Assembly: GCF_050107715.1 (NCBI RefSeq)
Contig: NZ_JBNILN010000002.1
Location: forward strand, 62,001-126,000
Source: Metabacillus_B sp050107715
Lineage (GTDB): Bacteria > Bacillota > Bacilli > Bacillales > Bacillaceae
Length of the DNA: 64,000 nt
Direction of reading: 5' to 3'
The notes under the pieces are model-generated. The model was given only the letters and a program-made list of their open reading frames with translations, was not told the origin of the DNA and did not search any database. How positions within the stretch are numbered: the stretch's first letter is position 1; every line of letters starts with the position of its first letter. Positions 33,398 through 42,335 of the stretch are shown one piece after another. The position numbers were made by a program, and so were the translations under genes.

Positions 33398-34696
33398 TTA
33401 ATGTGAACCAATCACGACAAGATGAATAAAGAACAGGACAGCAAAGATGTATACAAATGGATGAACCTCTTTCCATTTTCCTTTAGCTGCTTTCATCAGC
33501 GGATAGGATATGAATCCGAGCGCAATTCCGGTTGCGATGCTTGATGTAAGAGGCATGCTCAGGACCACGAGAAAGGCTGGAAAAGCTTCGTCCAGTTCGC
33601 CCCAATTGATGTTGGCGATTGCGCCCATCATTAAGCTTCCGACGATGATTAAAGCTGGGGCCGTAATGGCTGGTATGCCGGAAACGGCGCTGACGAGCGG
33701 GAAGAAAAAGGAGGATATGGCGAACAGAATGGCGACAACCAATGCTGTAAGTCCGGTTCTCCCTCCGGCTGCCACACCGGCAGAAGACTCGATGTAAGCC
33801 GTCGTCGGACTTGTTCCGAACATGGCTCCAACTGTTGTAGCGGATGAATCAGCCAGAAGCGCTTTTCTCGCATTAGGAAGCTCTTTCCCCTTCATTAAAC
33901 CTGCCTGCTGCGCTACTCCAATCATGGTTCCGGTCGTATCAAAAATAGTAACGAGAAGGAAGGAGAAGACAACCGCATATAAACCATAGTGAATGACGTC
34001 AGCAAAAGCTGTTATCGGATTAATGATGATTCCCTCAGGAAGGTGAGGGGCAGCTACCACCTCTTTAATGTCAAGCTGGCCGGTGAAATAAGCGATCAGG
34101 CCGGTAACGATCATCCCGATGAAAATCGCTCCGTTCACGTTCAGTGACATAAGGACAAGTGTGATGGCAAGGCCGATAAGTGTCAAAACAACGGGTGCGG
34201 AGTGAAGGTCGCCCAGGGATACAAGGTTTTCAGGGTGATCTGCGACGATTCCTGACGTACGAAGTCCGATAAATGCGATAAACAATCCAATTCCAGCGGT
34301 GATTCCGTTTTTTAAATTTGATGGAATGGCCTCGATAAGCTGTTTTCGAAATGGCGTAAGAGACAGAATTACAAATATGATACCGGCCACAAATACAGAA
34401 GCGAAGGCTACTTCATAAGAGATGTTCGCTTGTCCTCCTACAACGGAGAAAGCAAAGTAAGCATTCAGGCCCATCCCCGGTGCAATGGCAATCGGATAAT
34501 TAGCGAATAGTGCCATCCACAGCGTTCCGATAATCGATGCGATGATGGTTGCGACAAATACTTGCTGGGGAGGGACTCCTGCAGCAGAAAGTATTTGCGG
34601 ATTAACTACCACAATATAAACCATGGTAAGAAAGGTCGTAAAGCCAGCAATGATTTCTGTTTTTAAAGTGGTCTGGTTTTCTTTTAATTTAAACAT
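33398..34696 (-). CDS. pbuO: Guanine/hypoxanthine permease PbuO (NCS2, AzgA-like)
   Basis: A 432-residue membrane transporter with about 12-14 helices, of the AzgA-type purine permeases. Family features include GMGLNAYFAFSVV, DTTGTMIG and GTSPTTAYIESSAG. B. subtilis YtiP is PbuO, one of two guanine/hypoxanthine transporters. Starts at ATG 34696 behind ggaggt. A PurR-type double box lies just upstream, and I saw no purine riboswitch, so control by PurR is expected. Confidence 0.94.
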   Translation of the reverse strand: MFKLKENQTTLKTEIIAGFTTFLTMVYIVVVNPQILSAAGVPPQQVFVATIIASIIGTLWMALFANYPIAIAPGMGLNAYFAFSVVGGQANISYEVAFASVFVAGIIFVILSLTPFRKQLIEAIPSNLKNGITAGIGLFIAFIGLRTSGIVADHPENLVSLGDLHSAPVVLTLIGLAITLVLMSLNVNGAIFIGMIVTGLIAYFTGQLDIKEVVAAPHLPEGIIINPITAFADVIHYGLYAVVFSFLLVTIFDTTGTMIGVAQQAGLMKGKELPNARKALLADSSATTVGAMFGTSPTTAYIESSAGVAAGGRTGLTALVVAILFAISSFFFPLVSAVSGIPAITAPALIIVGSLMMGAIANINWGELDEAFPAFLVVLSMPLTSSIATGIALGFISYPLMKAAKGKWKEVHPFVYIFAVLFFIHLVVIGSH

Positions 34697-34710
34697 GAGA
34701 AACCTCCAAA

Positions 34711-34756
34711 TAATACGAACATTATTTCAAAACCTTATTAATAATATTCGTTTTTA
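34711..34756 (-). promoter_or_regulatory. PurR operator (two inverted PurBoxes) of pbuO
   Basis: Two facing sequences, tacgaacattatt (34714-34726) and aataatattcgttttt (34740-34755), each carry the CGAA core of the PurBox in opposite orientation. Location right before the pbuO start fits PurR repression. Confidence 0.72.
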
Positions 34757-34874
34757 GCTAAAAATGCAAGCGGTCTGATTGTTTTTTTCTGCAATTCTTT
34801 CATACAAGCATCCCGTTTGGTATCTTAACATATATACAGGTTTTTCATACATATCTGAGAAGAGAGGGATTATG

Positions 34875-36260
34875 ATGGTTAATTGGATTGAAGAAACAGA
34901 GAAAAGACGCGACCAGATTATTCAGGATACCCAGGAATTTTTGAAAATCAAAAGTGTATTGGATGAAGAAGGGGGAAAAAAGGGGGCTCCGTTTGGTGAA
35001 GGCATTCAACAAGCGTTCGAGCATCTTTTAAATAAAGGGGAGCAGGATGGCTTTGATTCGAAAAATCTGGATGGGTATGCCGGTCATCTCGAAATGGGCA
35101 GCGGGGATGAGATTGTCGGAATTCTTTGTCATATAGATGTTGTTCCGGAAGGAGACGGATGGAGTTCGGATCCTTACGGGGCGGAAATCCGCGACGGAAA
35201 AATCTTTGCACGCGGAGCACTGGATGATAAAGGGCCGACGATGGCTGCGTATCATGCAATGAAGCTCGTGAAGGATTCAGGGGTCAGCCTGAATAAGACA
35301 GTGCGCATGATCATTGGAACCGATGAAGAGAGCGACTGGCGCTGTGTGGACCACTATTTCAAACATGAAAAAATGCCGGACATTGGCTTTGCTCCAGATG
35401 CTGATTTTCCGATCATTCATGCTGAAAAGGGGATTATTGATGCGAAACTTCGGTTCAAAACCCCGCATTCAGCTGAAGATGCCTCAATGACGCTTACAAC
35501 TTTCTCTTCCGGACGCCGCTTTAATATGGTCCCTGATTTCGCTGAAGCAGAACTAAAGGGGGCAGATGAACTGGAGGCTCAGTTCAATGCCTGGCTAAAG
35601 AAAGATGGAGTACAGGGCAGCATAAAGAGAGGCAGCGGGGTAACGAAGCTTCAGATTGAGGGGGTCTCTGCACATGCAATGGAGCCAAATAACGGGAAGA
35701 ATGCCGGTGTAAGTCTTGCAGCCTTCCTTGCTTCAATTAATCTTGATGGTGCCGGGAAAAAATTTGCCGCCTTTATTAAAGAACACTTCTACCAAGATAC
35801 TAGAGGCAAAGCGCTCCGCATTGAAACAAACGATGAGGTAAGCGGAGACTTGACCGTCAACCTTGGCACGATGCAATACGGGGAAGGGACGGGCGAGCTC
35901 GGAGTCAATGTGCGTTATCCTGTCACTTGCAGCCCGGAACCGGTTAGGAATGCACTTGAATCCATCGATGGGGCTGAGCTGACACTGTTCAGCGACTCGC
36001 CGTCCCACTATGTGGAAGCCGACCACCCGCTTATCAAAACGTTAGCAGGTGTCTATGAAGAACAGACAGGAGAAAAGGCAAGCCTGATCTCGATTGGCGG
36101 CGGCACATATGCCCGTTCATTAAAAGCAGGAGTCGCGTTCGGTCCGCTTTTCCCGGGAAGGCCAGACATTGCTCATCAAAAGGACGAGTACATTGAAATT
36201 GAAGATCTGATTCGGGCTACAGCCATATACGCTCAGGCCATTTATGAGCTGGCGAAATAA
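34875..36260 (+). CDS. pepV: Dipeptidase PepV (M20 family)
   Basis: A 461-residue cytoplasmic zinc dipeptidase. Metal ligands and catalytic residues appear in CHIDVVPEGDGW, ARGALDDKGP and GTDEESDW, and the C-terminal part has GGGTYAR. Corresponds to B. subtilis YtjP. Two adjacent ATG codons (34872, 34875); the second is slightly better spaced from gaggga and gives MVNWIEE. An in-frame extension further upstream lies in the divergent promoter region and is rejected. Confidence 0.94.
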   Translation: MVNWIEETEKRRDQIIQDTQEFLKIKSVLDEEGGKKGAPFGEGIQQAFEHLLNKGEQDGFDSKNLDGYAGHLEMGSGDEIVGILCHIDVVPEGDGWSSDPYGAEIRDGKIFARGALDDKGPTMAAYHAMKLVKDSGVSLNKTVRMIIGTDEESDWRCVDHYFKHEKMPDIGFAPDADFPIIHAEKGIIDAKLRFKTPHSAEDASMTLTTFSSGRRFNMVPDFAEAELKGADELEAQFNAWLKKDGVQGSIKRGSGVTKLQIEGVSAHAMEPNNGKNAGVSLAAFLASINLDGAGKKFAAFIKEHFYQDTRGKALRIETNDEVSGDLTVNLGTMQYGEGTGELGVNVRYPVTCSPEPVRNALESIDGAELTLFSDSPSHYVEADHPLIKTLAGVYEEQTGEKASLISIGGGTYARSLKAGVAFGPLFPGRPDIAHQKDEYIEIEDLIRATAIYAQAIYELAK

Positions 36261-36268
36261 TCATTGGA

Positions 36269-36629
36269 AAGAAGAGGCTGGGACAAAAGTATTTTAGCTA
36301 AAGGTAAACCCGAACTATTAGCTGAGATTTTTACAAAATCTTTCGTCTAAAAGTTCGGGTCTTTATTTGTTGTTAATAGATTTGTGGAACTTACACATAT
36401 TCTTTAAAAACTAGTGGAATGGAGCGGAGGACACTCGACTCCTACGGGAAATAGAGGAAAGGCTGAGACCCCGCAGGCGAAGCCGAGGAGGCTCAGCTTC
36501 CTCCCCGTGGAAAGCGAGTGGCCGTAGCGCAATGAAACGATCTTGTTTTTATTGCTGACGAATTAAAAAATACCAGCATAATATTCGTCTTTAAGCATGG
36601 TTAATTTAGTTATGTCCCATCCTCTTCTT
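36269..36629. repeat. MITE-like repeat element with terminal inverted repeats
   Basis: This occupies most of the 470-base gap between pepV and the PBP gene. Terminal inverted repeats of about 19 bases (agaagaggctgggacaaaa and ttatgtcccatcctcttct, 17 of 19 matching) bound it. Inside are a long hairpin with arms acccgaact (36308-36316) / agttcgggt (36352-36360), a GC-rich core with cgactcctacggg, gaccccgcaggcg and cgtggaaagcgagt, and a gacgaat/attcgtc pair near the right end. GC-rich cores like this recur between genes in many Bacillaceae. There is no open frame, so it would need a transposase in trans. The left hairpin may also terminate pepV. Confidence 0.7.
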
Positions 36630-36730
36630 TTTGTTGCAAACGGCAGCAAAGGGGTAAAGCGAAATGTCATTGTAAAAACGTTCCATATGATACAATGGAT
36701 GAGGTAAATAATAACAGGGGGGCTTTTTTC

Positions 36731-38743
36731 TTGAGATTGGCTGCGTGGATGATTACCTTGTTCTTTCTCTTGCTGGCTGGCTGTTCAAACGAGCCGGCAC
36801 CTGAAGAACGAATGAGCCAGTACATAAAAAAGTGGAATGATAAGGAATTTAATGAAATGTATGATCAGCTGACAGCTGACAGCAAAGAAAAAATTTCTGA
36901 AGAAGAATTTGTAAAGCGGTATAAAACCATTTATGAGGATCTTGGAGTGGAAAAGCTGAAAATAAGCGTTAATAAAACGAAGGAAAAAGTGGAGGTTAAA
37001 GAAGGCGAGCCTGTAAAGCTCTCATTTTCCGCTTCAATGGAAACGTTGGCGGGCCCGGTTGAATTTGAGCATGAAGCATCGCTTGTCCAGGAGGAGAAGG
37101 AGAAGGGCAAAGATTGGTTCGTGCAATGGGACCCTTCTTTTATCTTTCCACAGCTGAAAGAAGGGGAAGAAGTACGGGTCATTTCTTCGTCTCCAAAGCG
37201 GGGCCAGCTGTTTGACCGTAATGGAGAAGGTCTGGCAGTGAACGCAGCCGTTAATGAAATAGGCATAGTTCCGCAGGGAATAAAGGACAAGAAAGAGGAG
37301 GTCCTGTCAAAAGTGACAGAGCTGCTTCCTGTTTCAAAGGAAAATGTTGAACAGGCTCTGGGAGCGGATTGGGTCAGGGAAAGCGATTTTGTTCCAATTG
37401 CTAAAGTCGATCCTGCGAATAAAGAAGTGCTCAAAGAATTATTGGCACTGCCCGGGGTTCAAAAAAGAGAGGTCCAATCGCGCTATTATCCGCTGGGCGA
37501 ACATGCAGCGCATTTAGTGGGATATGTTCGCCCTATAACGGCTGAACAGCTGGAAGAGCAAAAGGGTGATGGATACTCCGCTAACTCAATGATTGGAACG
37601 AGAGGGCTTGAACAAGTGTATGAGAATGAACTGCGCGGGGAAGCAGGCTGGAGGATCCAGACAAGCGAAGGGGAGGAAGTCATTGCAGAAAAACCTGCAA
37701 AGGATGGCCGTGATCTGCACGTAACGATTGATAGCACCCTGCAGACAAGCCTTTCCAGCCAACTGAAAAAGGATAAAGGAACAGCTGCAGCTATTCACCC
37801 GCTTACAGGGGAGACACTTGCGCTTGTCAGTATGCCCTCCTATAACCCGAACAACTTTCTTTTTGGCTGGACGAAAGAAGAATGGGACGCCTATAACAAT
37901 GGAGAACAGGGAGCGGCTGTGGCCCGTTTTAACAAGCTCTATTCACCTGGATCTGCAATAAAGCCTCTGACGGCTGTGATTGGGCTGGAAACAGGCAAGC
38001 TGGATCCTGTAAAGCAGGAAGACATCAGCGGTTTGACCTGGTCTAAGGATGGCTGGGGAAGCTATGAAGTGACGCGTGTTTCTGAACGCCTATCAAAGGT
38101 GAACTTAAAGGATGCCCTGGTCACTTCAGATAATATTTATTTTGCAAGAGCATCCCTTTCCATCGGTGCAGAAACCTTTGAATCAGAGCTTGAAGAACGG
38201 TTTGCCTTTGGAGAAGAGCTTGATTTCTATCCGTTTCCGACCGAGCCCTCATCCGTATCCAATAACGGAATCCAGTCCGAAGGCCAGCTGGCAGATTCTG
38301 GATTTGGACAGGGAGAAGTGCTGATGAGCCCGCTGCATGCGGCAGCCTCCTATACAGTTTTTCATAATCAGGGAGACATGATTCAGCCGTATTTGGAAAA
38401 AAGAGAAAAAGCTGAACCGTCTTATTGGAAAAAAGAAAGCGCAACGCCTGAAAATGCCGCTCTAATAATGGAAGATTTAAAGGCTGTTATCAGCGATCCT
38501 TATGGAACGGGGCATAAACCCGAGGCGAAAGGGATTGAGCTTGCCGGTAAAACCGGAACCGCCGAGCTGAAATTGGCAAAAGGGGAAGAAGGAAAGGAAA
38601 ATGGATGGTTTGTTGCCTCAAACACAGAGAATCCGAGATTGCTCGTTGCAATGATGATTGAGGATGTTAAGGAGCGGGGCGGCAGCCATTATGTTGTCCC
38701 TAAGGTGAAAAGTGCGATGAGCGAGTATTTGAAACAGAATTGA
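36731..38743 (+). CDS. pbpC: Class B penicillin-binding protein PbpC (PBP3/MecA-like lipoprotein)
   Basis: A 670-residue transpeptidase. The signal peptide ends in the lipobox LLLAGC (Cys18), so it is a lipoprotein. An NTF2-like MecA N-terminal domain follows (about 25-140), then a dimerisation domain and the transpeptidase with SAIK (Ser408), SDN (Ser466) and KTG (Lys607). Length matches B. subtilis PbpC (668 as I recall). PbpC-like proteins have low affinity for some beta-lactams. The start is TTG 36731 behind aggggggc; an in-frame ATG at 36695 would add a non-signal segment that includes the ribosome site. Confidence 0.93.
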   Translation: MRLAAWMITLFFLLLAGCSNEPAPEERMSQYIKKWNDKEFNEMYDQLTADSKEKISEEEFVKRYKTIYEDLGVEKLKISVNKTKEKVEVKEGEPVKLSFSASMETLAGPVEFEHEASLVQEEKEKGKDWFVQWDPSFIFPQLKEGEEVRVISSSPKRGQLFDRNGEGLAVNAAVNEIGIVPQGIKDKKEEVLSKVTELLPVSKENVEQALGADWVRESDFVPIAKVDPANKEVLKELLALPGVQKREVQSRYYPLGEHAAHLVGYVRPITAEQLEEQKGDGYSANSMIGTRGLEQVYENELRGEAGWRIQTSEGEEVIAEKPAKDGRDLHVTIDSTLQTSLSSQLKKDKGTAAAIHPLTGETLALVSMPSYNPNNFLFGWTKEEWDAYNNGEQGAAVARFNKLYSPGSAIKPLTAVIGLETGKLDPVKQEDISGLTWSKDGWGSYEVTRVSERLSKVNLKDALVTSDNIYFARASLSIGAETFESELEERFAFGEELDFYPFPTEPSSVSNNGIQSEGQLADSGFGQGEVLMSPLHAAASYTVFHNQGDMIQPYLEKREKAEPSYWKKESATPENAALIMEDLKAVISDPYGTGHKPEAKGIELAGKTGTAELKLAKGEEGKENGWFVASNTENPRLLVAMMIEDVKERGGSHYVVPKVKSAMSEYLKQN

Positions 38744-38759
38744 ACGAACTCTTTAATGA

Positions 38760-38794
38760 AGGCTTGCAGGAACCCAGCGGTTTCCCGCAAGCCT
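38760..38794. terminator. Strong hairpin after pbpC lacking a T-run
   Basis: Stem aggcttgc...ggaaccc / ggtttcc...gcaagcct; no T-run, so its terminating strength is uncertain. Confidence 0.45.
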
Positions 38795-38909
38795 ATACTT
38801 GTCTGATGCTGGCGCTTTTAGCGCAGAAGAAGATAGCGAGTGTGTCCATTGTAAAGAGATGAAATCTAATATAGGTTTCCAAAAAGAAGCAGGGTTAGAG
38901 GGGATACTG

Positions 38910-39371
38910 ATGTCTTATACGTTTGAAATAATGACCCAGGAACAAGCAGAGGAAATCGCTTTTAACTGGCATTATGATGGAGATTATTCTTTTTATGATA
39001 TGGAAGCGGATAAAGAGGATTTGGAGGGATTTGTAAACGCGGAAACGCGTGGGAAATACACGTATTCTGTTACTATTTGCAATGAATTGATCGGGTTTTT
39101 TAGCTTGAATAAAGTAAACGATCACATTTTTGATATAAGCCTAGGATTGAGACCGGACTTTACCGGCAAAGGTGAGGGAGTGGCTTTTCTAAAATCCGGC
39201 ATAGAGTTTGTGAAAAATAACTATGATCCCGAGAAATTAACATTATCAGTGGCTGCCTTTAATCAAAGAGCGATAAAAGTTTACAGAAAAGTTGGATTTA
39301 AGGATTCTGGGACGTTTGCGCAGAATACAAATGGCGGTACATATGAATTTTTAAAGATGGAGTATGTATGA
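38910..39371 (+). CDS. GNAT-family N-acetyltransferase
   Basis: A 153-residue acetyltransferase of the RimI-like GNAT fold. The acetyl-CoA loop is LRPDFTGKGEGVAFLKSG and the C-terminal signature VAAFNQRAIKVYRKVGFKDSG. Substrate unknown. ATG 38910 is chosen because agagggga lies five to six bases before it; longer in-frame sequence upstream has no site. Stands alone between pbpC and the acyl-CoA cluster. Confidence 0.85.
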   Translation: MSYTFEIMTQEQAEEIAFNWHYDGDYSFYDMEADKEDLEGFVNAETRGKYTYSVTICNELIGFFSLNKVNDHIFDISLGLRPDFTGKGEGVAFLKSGIEFVKNNYDPEKLTLSVAAFNQRAIKVYRKVGFKDSGTFAQNTNGGTYEFLKMEYV

Positions 39372-39448
39372 TGGTTTTTAAACGTTAGCTTTAAGGTCCT
39401 TTAAATCAATGCTTTAAAACCATTCAATGAGATTCTGCAAAACTGCTA

Positions 39449-39478
39449 TTGTAAATTTTAGAATATTTAGTATATGAT
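39449..39478 (+). promoter_or_regulatory. Promoter of the first acyl-CoA operon
   Basis: -35 ttgtaa, 18-base spacer, -10 tatgat, just before the TetR operator. Confidence 0.5.
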
Positions 39479-39491
39479 AGAGGGAGTTACA

Positions 39492-39508
39492 TACCAACCG
39501 GTCAGTTA
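39492..39508 (+). promoter_or_regulatory. TetR-type operator, copy 1
   Basis: taccaaccggtcagtta, a dyad of form AC-yr-ACCGGT-yr-GT, over the expected transcript start and 26 bases before the acyl-CoA dehydrogenase gene. The first 15 bases recur exactly at copy 2. Confidence 0.78.
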
Positions 39509-39533
39509 GCGGAAATAAAGGAGGAACAGCACT

Positions 39534-40760
39534 ATGAATTTTTCCTACTCAGAAAAGGTCCAGGATTTGCAGAAAAAGCTGAATGATTTTATGGATGAAT
39601 GGGTTTATCCGAACGAAAAACGGTATGAAGAGCAATTGAATGAGCAGGAATCGCGCTGGACGAGGGTGCCGGAAGTGATGGAAATGCTTAAAAAAGAAGC
39701 ACAGAAGCGGGATTTGTGGAATTTATTTCTGCCAGACAGCGAATACGGTGCTGGTCTTACAAATCTTGAATACGCTCCGTTATGCGAGATTATGGGAAGA
39801 TCGCTCATCGCTCCGGAAATCTTTAATTGCGGAGCCCCGGATACAGGGAATATGGAGGTGCTTGTGCGCTATGGAACGGAAGAGCAGAAGAAACAGTGGC
39901 TTGAACCGCTGCTGTCAGGAAAGATACGCTCCTGCTTTTCCATGACCGAACCGGAAGCTGCGTCCTCTGATGCTACGAATATTTCCTGCAGCATTACAAA
40001 AGATGGCGATGAGTATGTTGTGAACGGCAGAAAGTGGTGGTCGTCGGGTGCTGGAGATCCGCGCTGCACAATTGCAATTGTTATGGGAAAGAACGATCCG
40101 GATGCTCCGAAATATGAGCAGCAGTCAATGATTCTTGTTCCGCTGGATACAGCAGGGGTGAAAAAGGAGAGGACCCTTCCTGTATTCGGGTATGATCATG
40201 CCCCGCACGGACACGCGGAAATTTCCTTTACAAACGTCCGAGTTCCAGCCACCAATATGATTTGGGGAGAAGGAAAAGGATTTGCAATTGCACAGGGAAG
40301 GCTTGGACCAGGCAGAATTCACCATTGCATGAGGCTGATTGGGGCAGCAGAGCGTTCACTTGAAGAATTATGTAAGCGTGTACAAAAGCGGGAAGCCTTT
40401 GGGAAGCCATTATCCAAGCAAGGGGTTGTCCAGGATTGGATTGCCGAATCCCGCATTGATATCGAACAGGCAAGACTTTTGACACTGAAAGCCGCGTACA
40501 TGATGGATACAGTCGGGAACAAGGTGGCGAAACCGGAAATTGCCATGATTAAGGTGGTGGCTCCTAATATGGCATTAAGGGTTATTGACCGTGCCATTCA
40601 AGCATTTGGCGCAGCCGGCGTTTCAGAGGACGTTCCGCTTGCCGCACAATGGGCAAACGCCAGAACGTTAAGACTTGCTGACGGTCCGGATGAAGTGCAT
40701 AAGGCTCAGCTTGCGAGAATGGAACTGAAAAAATACGGCGTCTCTTTACAGACGGTTTGA
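39534..40760 (+). CDS. Acyl-CoA dehydrogenase of the ACAD10/ACAD11 (LvaC) type
   Basis: A 408-residue flavoprotein of the acyl-CoA dehydrogenase superfamily. It has SMTEPEAASSDATNI (flavin site), NGRKWWSSGAGDPRC, LGPGRIHHCMR and IQAFGAAGVSEDVPLA, which I recognise from the C-terminal domain of human ACAD11/ACAD10. The usual catalytic glutamate is replaced by Asp383 in LADGPDEVH, also typical of that group. Such enzymes handle 4-phospho-acyl-CoA made by a kinase domain, here the separate protein encoded at 46737. First gene of the operon, directly behind the promoter and TetR site. Confidence 0.9.
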   Translation: MNFSYSEKVQDLQKKLNDFMDEWVYPNEKRYEEQLNEQESRWTRVPEVMEMLKKEAQKRDLWNLFLPDSEYGAGLTNLEYAPLCEIMGRSLIAPEIFNCGAPDTGNMEVLVRYGTEEQKKQWLEPLLSGKIRSCFSMTEPEAASSDATNISCSITKDGDEYVVNGRKWWSSGAGDPRCTIAIVMGKNDPDAPKYEQQSMILVPLDTAGVKKERTLPVFGYDHAPHGHAEISFTNVRVPATNMIWGEGKGFAIAQGRLGPGRIHHCMRLIGAAERSLEELCKRVQKREAFGKPLSKQGVVQDWIAESRIDIEQARLLTLKAAYMMDTVGNKVAKPEIAMIKVVAPNMALRVIDRAIQAFGAAGVSEDVPLAAQWANARTLRLADGPDEVHKAQLARMELKKYGVSLQTV

Positions 40761-40770
40761 GGTGAAGCGC

Positions 40771-41547
40771 GTGCATGTACATGAATTATTTAACCTGAAG
40801 GGAAAAACGGCCATCATCACGGGAGGCGGCAGAGGCTTAGGTGAACAGATTGCGGAAGGATTGGCTGAGGCAGGTGCGAATGTTGTGCTTTGCTCAAGGA
40901 AAAAGGAAGCGTGCGAACAGACGGCGCTTCGTCTTGAAAAAGAAACAGGCTGCCAGGCACTTGCTCTTGAATGCGATATAACTTCCCAGGAAGATGTAAA
41001 AAGAACGGTGCAGCTTGCCTATGAAAGATTCGGGGCTATTGACATCCTGGTCAATAACAGTGGAGCCACCTGGGGGGCACCGGCGGAGGAAATGCCCCTT
41101 GATGCCTGGCAGAAGGTGATGAACGTAAATGTAACAGGAACGTTTTTAATGTCACAGGAAGCGGGCCGTTATATGATCCGGCAAAGAAGCGGGAAGATCA
41201 TTAACGTGTCATCTGTAGCAGGACTTGGGGGAGCGGATCCAAGGTTTATGGATACGATCGGCTATAACACGAGTAAAGGGGCAGTCATCACATTCACAAA
41301 AGACCTTGCTGCAAAATGGGGCCAGCACGGCATCAATGTTAACGCGATTGCCCCGGGCTTCTTCCCGACAAAAATGTCTAAGGTCATTATAGAAAAGGGC
41401 AAGGACTCCCTTCTGCAGGGAACGCCGCTTGGGCGGTTCGGGACAGATCAGGATTTAAAAGGTGCTGCCCTGTTTCTTGCCTCAAAGGCTTCGGATTACG
41501 TAACTGGCGATGTCTTGATTGTGGACGGAGGAACGCACGTTTTATAA
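40771..41547 (+). CDS. Short-chain dehydrogenase/reductase (SDR)
   Basis: A 258-residue NAD(P)-dependent SDR. Cofactor motif TGGGRGLG, NNSG, and catalytic YNTSK. It resembles gluconate-5-dehydrogenase-like members. A possible role is oxidation or reduction of a keto/hydroxy group on the acyl chain (compare LvaD). GTG 40771 is preferred because gaggtga lies five bases before; a GTG nine bases upstream is the alternative. Follows the acyl-CoA dehydrogenase within 10 bases. Confidence 0.88.
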   Translation: MHVHELFNLKGKTAIITGGGRGLGEQIAEGLAEAGANVVLCSRKKEACEQTALRLEKETGCQALALECDITSQEDVKRTVQLAYERFGAIDILVNNSGATWGAPAEEMPLDAWQKVMNVNVTGTFLMSQEAGRYMIRQRSGKIINVSSVAGLGGADPRFMDTIGYNTSKGAVITFTKDLAAKWGQHGINVNAIAPGFFPTKMSKVIIEKGKDSLLQGTPLGRFGTDQDLKGAALFLASKASDYVTGDVLIVDGGTHVL

Positions 41548-41565
41548 AGAAAGCGGGGGGAAGGG

Positions 41566-42318
41566 ATGAGATTAGAAGGGAAAGCGGCGGTCATCACAGG
41601 AGGAGCTGCCGGAATTGGAAGGGCTGCCGCACTGCTTTTTGCAAAGGAAGGGGCGAAGGTAGCAGTAGCAGATATAAATGAGGAAAGCGGGAAAGAGACT
41701 GTCTCCCTCATTCACAGTCAAGGAGGTGAAGCCATCTTTATCAAAACCAGCGTCGCTTCTGAACCAGGGATGCAAAATCTTATGGATGAAGCTTCAGAAG
41801 CTTTTGGCTCGCTTCATATCGTGTTCAATAATGCTGGCGTTGGAAACGAGAGTGTAAGGCTTGCAGATATGACTCTCGAGGAATGGCAAAGGGTTATTGA
41901 CATCAATCTCACCGGGGTCTTCCTCGGCATGAAGTACGGGATTCCAAAATTGCTTGAAAGCGGAGGCGGAAGTGTAATCAATACATCCAGCATTCTTGGC
42001 TTGAAGGGGAAAAAGCTGCTGGCTCCTTATAACGCATCCAAAGCCGGCGTCATTATGCTCACTAAAAATGCGGCTCTGGAGTATGGGAAGAAAAATGTCC
42101 GGGTTAATGCCATTGCACCGGGAGTCATTGATACAGATATGATCAAAGACTGGAAGGAAGATACGAAAAACTGGCCGGTTATATCTGGAGCAAATGCACT
42201 TGGCAGACCCGGAAGCGCGGATGAAGTAGCGAAGGCAGCCCTCTTCTTAGCAAGTGAGGACGCTTCTTTTGTTACCGCGAGCACATTGCTTGTAGACGGA
42301 GGAACATTGACGTACTGA
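41566..42318 (+). CDS. Short-chain dehydrogenase/reductase (SDR)
   Basis: A 250-residue classical SDR with TGGAAGIG, NNAG, the serine in NTSSILG and catalytic YNASK. An aspartate after the second strand (VADINEE) points to NAD rather than NADP. Eighteen bases after the previous SDR and 17 before the ligase gene, so clearly the same operon. Substrate probably a hydroxyacyl-CoA or similar alcohol. Confidence 0.9.
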   Translation: MRLEGKAAVITGGAAGIGRAAALLFAKEGAKVAVADINEESGKETVSLIHSQGGEAIFIKTSVASEPGMQNLMDEASEAFGSLHIVFNNAGVGNESVRLADMTLEEWQRVIDINLTGVFLGMKYGIPKLLESGGGSVINTSSILGLKGKKLLAPYNASKAGVIMLTKNAALEYGKKNVRVNAIAPGVIDTDMIKDWKEDTKNWPVISGANALGRPGSADEVAKAALFLASEDASFVTASTLLVDGGTLTY

Positions 42319-42335
42319 TATCAGGAGGGATAAAA

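Noticed and set aside
34697..34874. Purine riboswitch upstream of pbuO
   Set aside because: No conserved three-way-junction elements seen; two PurBox-like sequences explain regulation.
36269..36629. Insertion sequence with transposase
   Set aside because: No open frame and only about 360 bases; a non-autonomous repeat is the better reading.
36695..36730. ATG 36695 as start of the PBP gene
   Set aside because: It would place the strong aggggggc site inside the gene and put a non-signal segment before the lipoprotein signal; TTG 36731 fits better.
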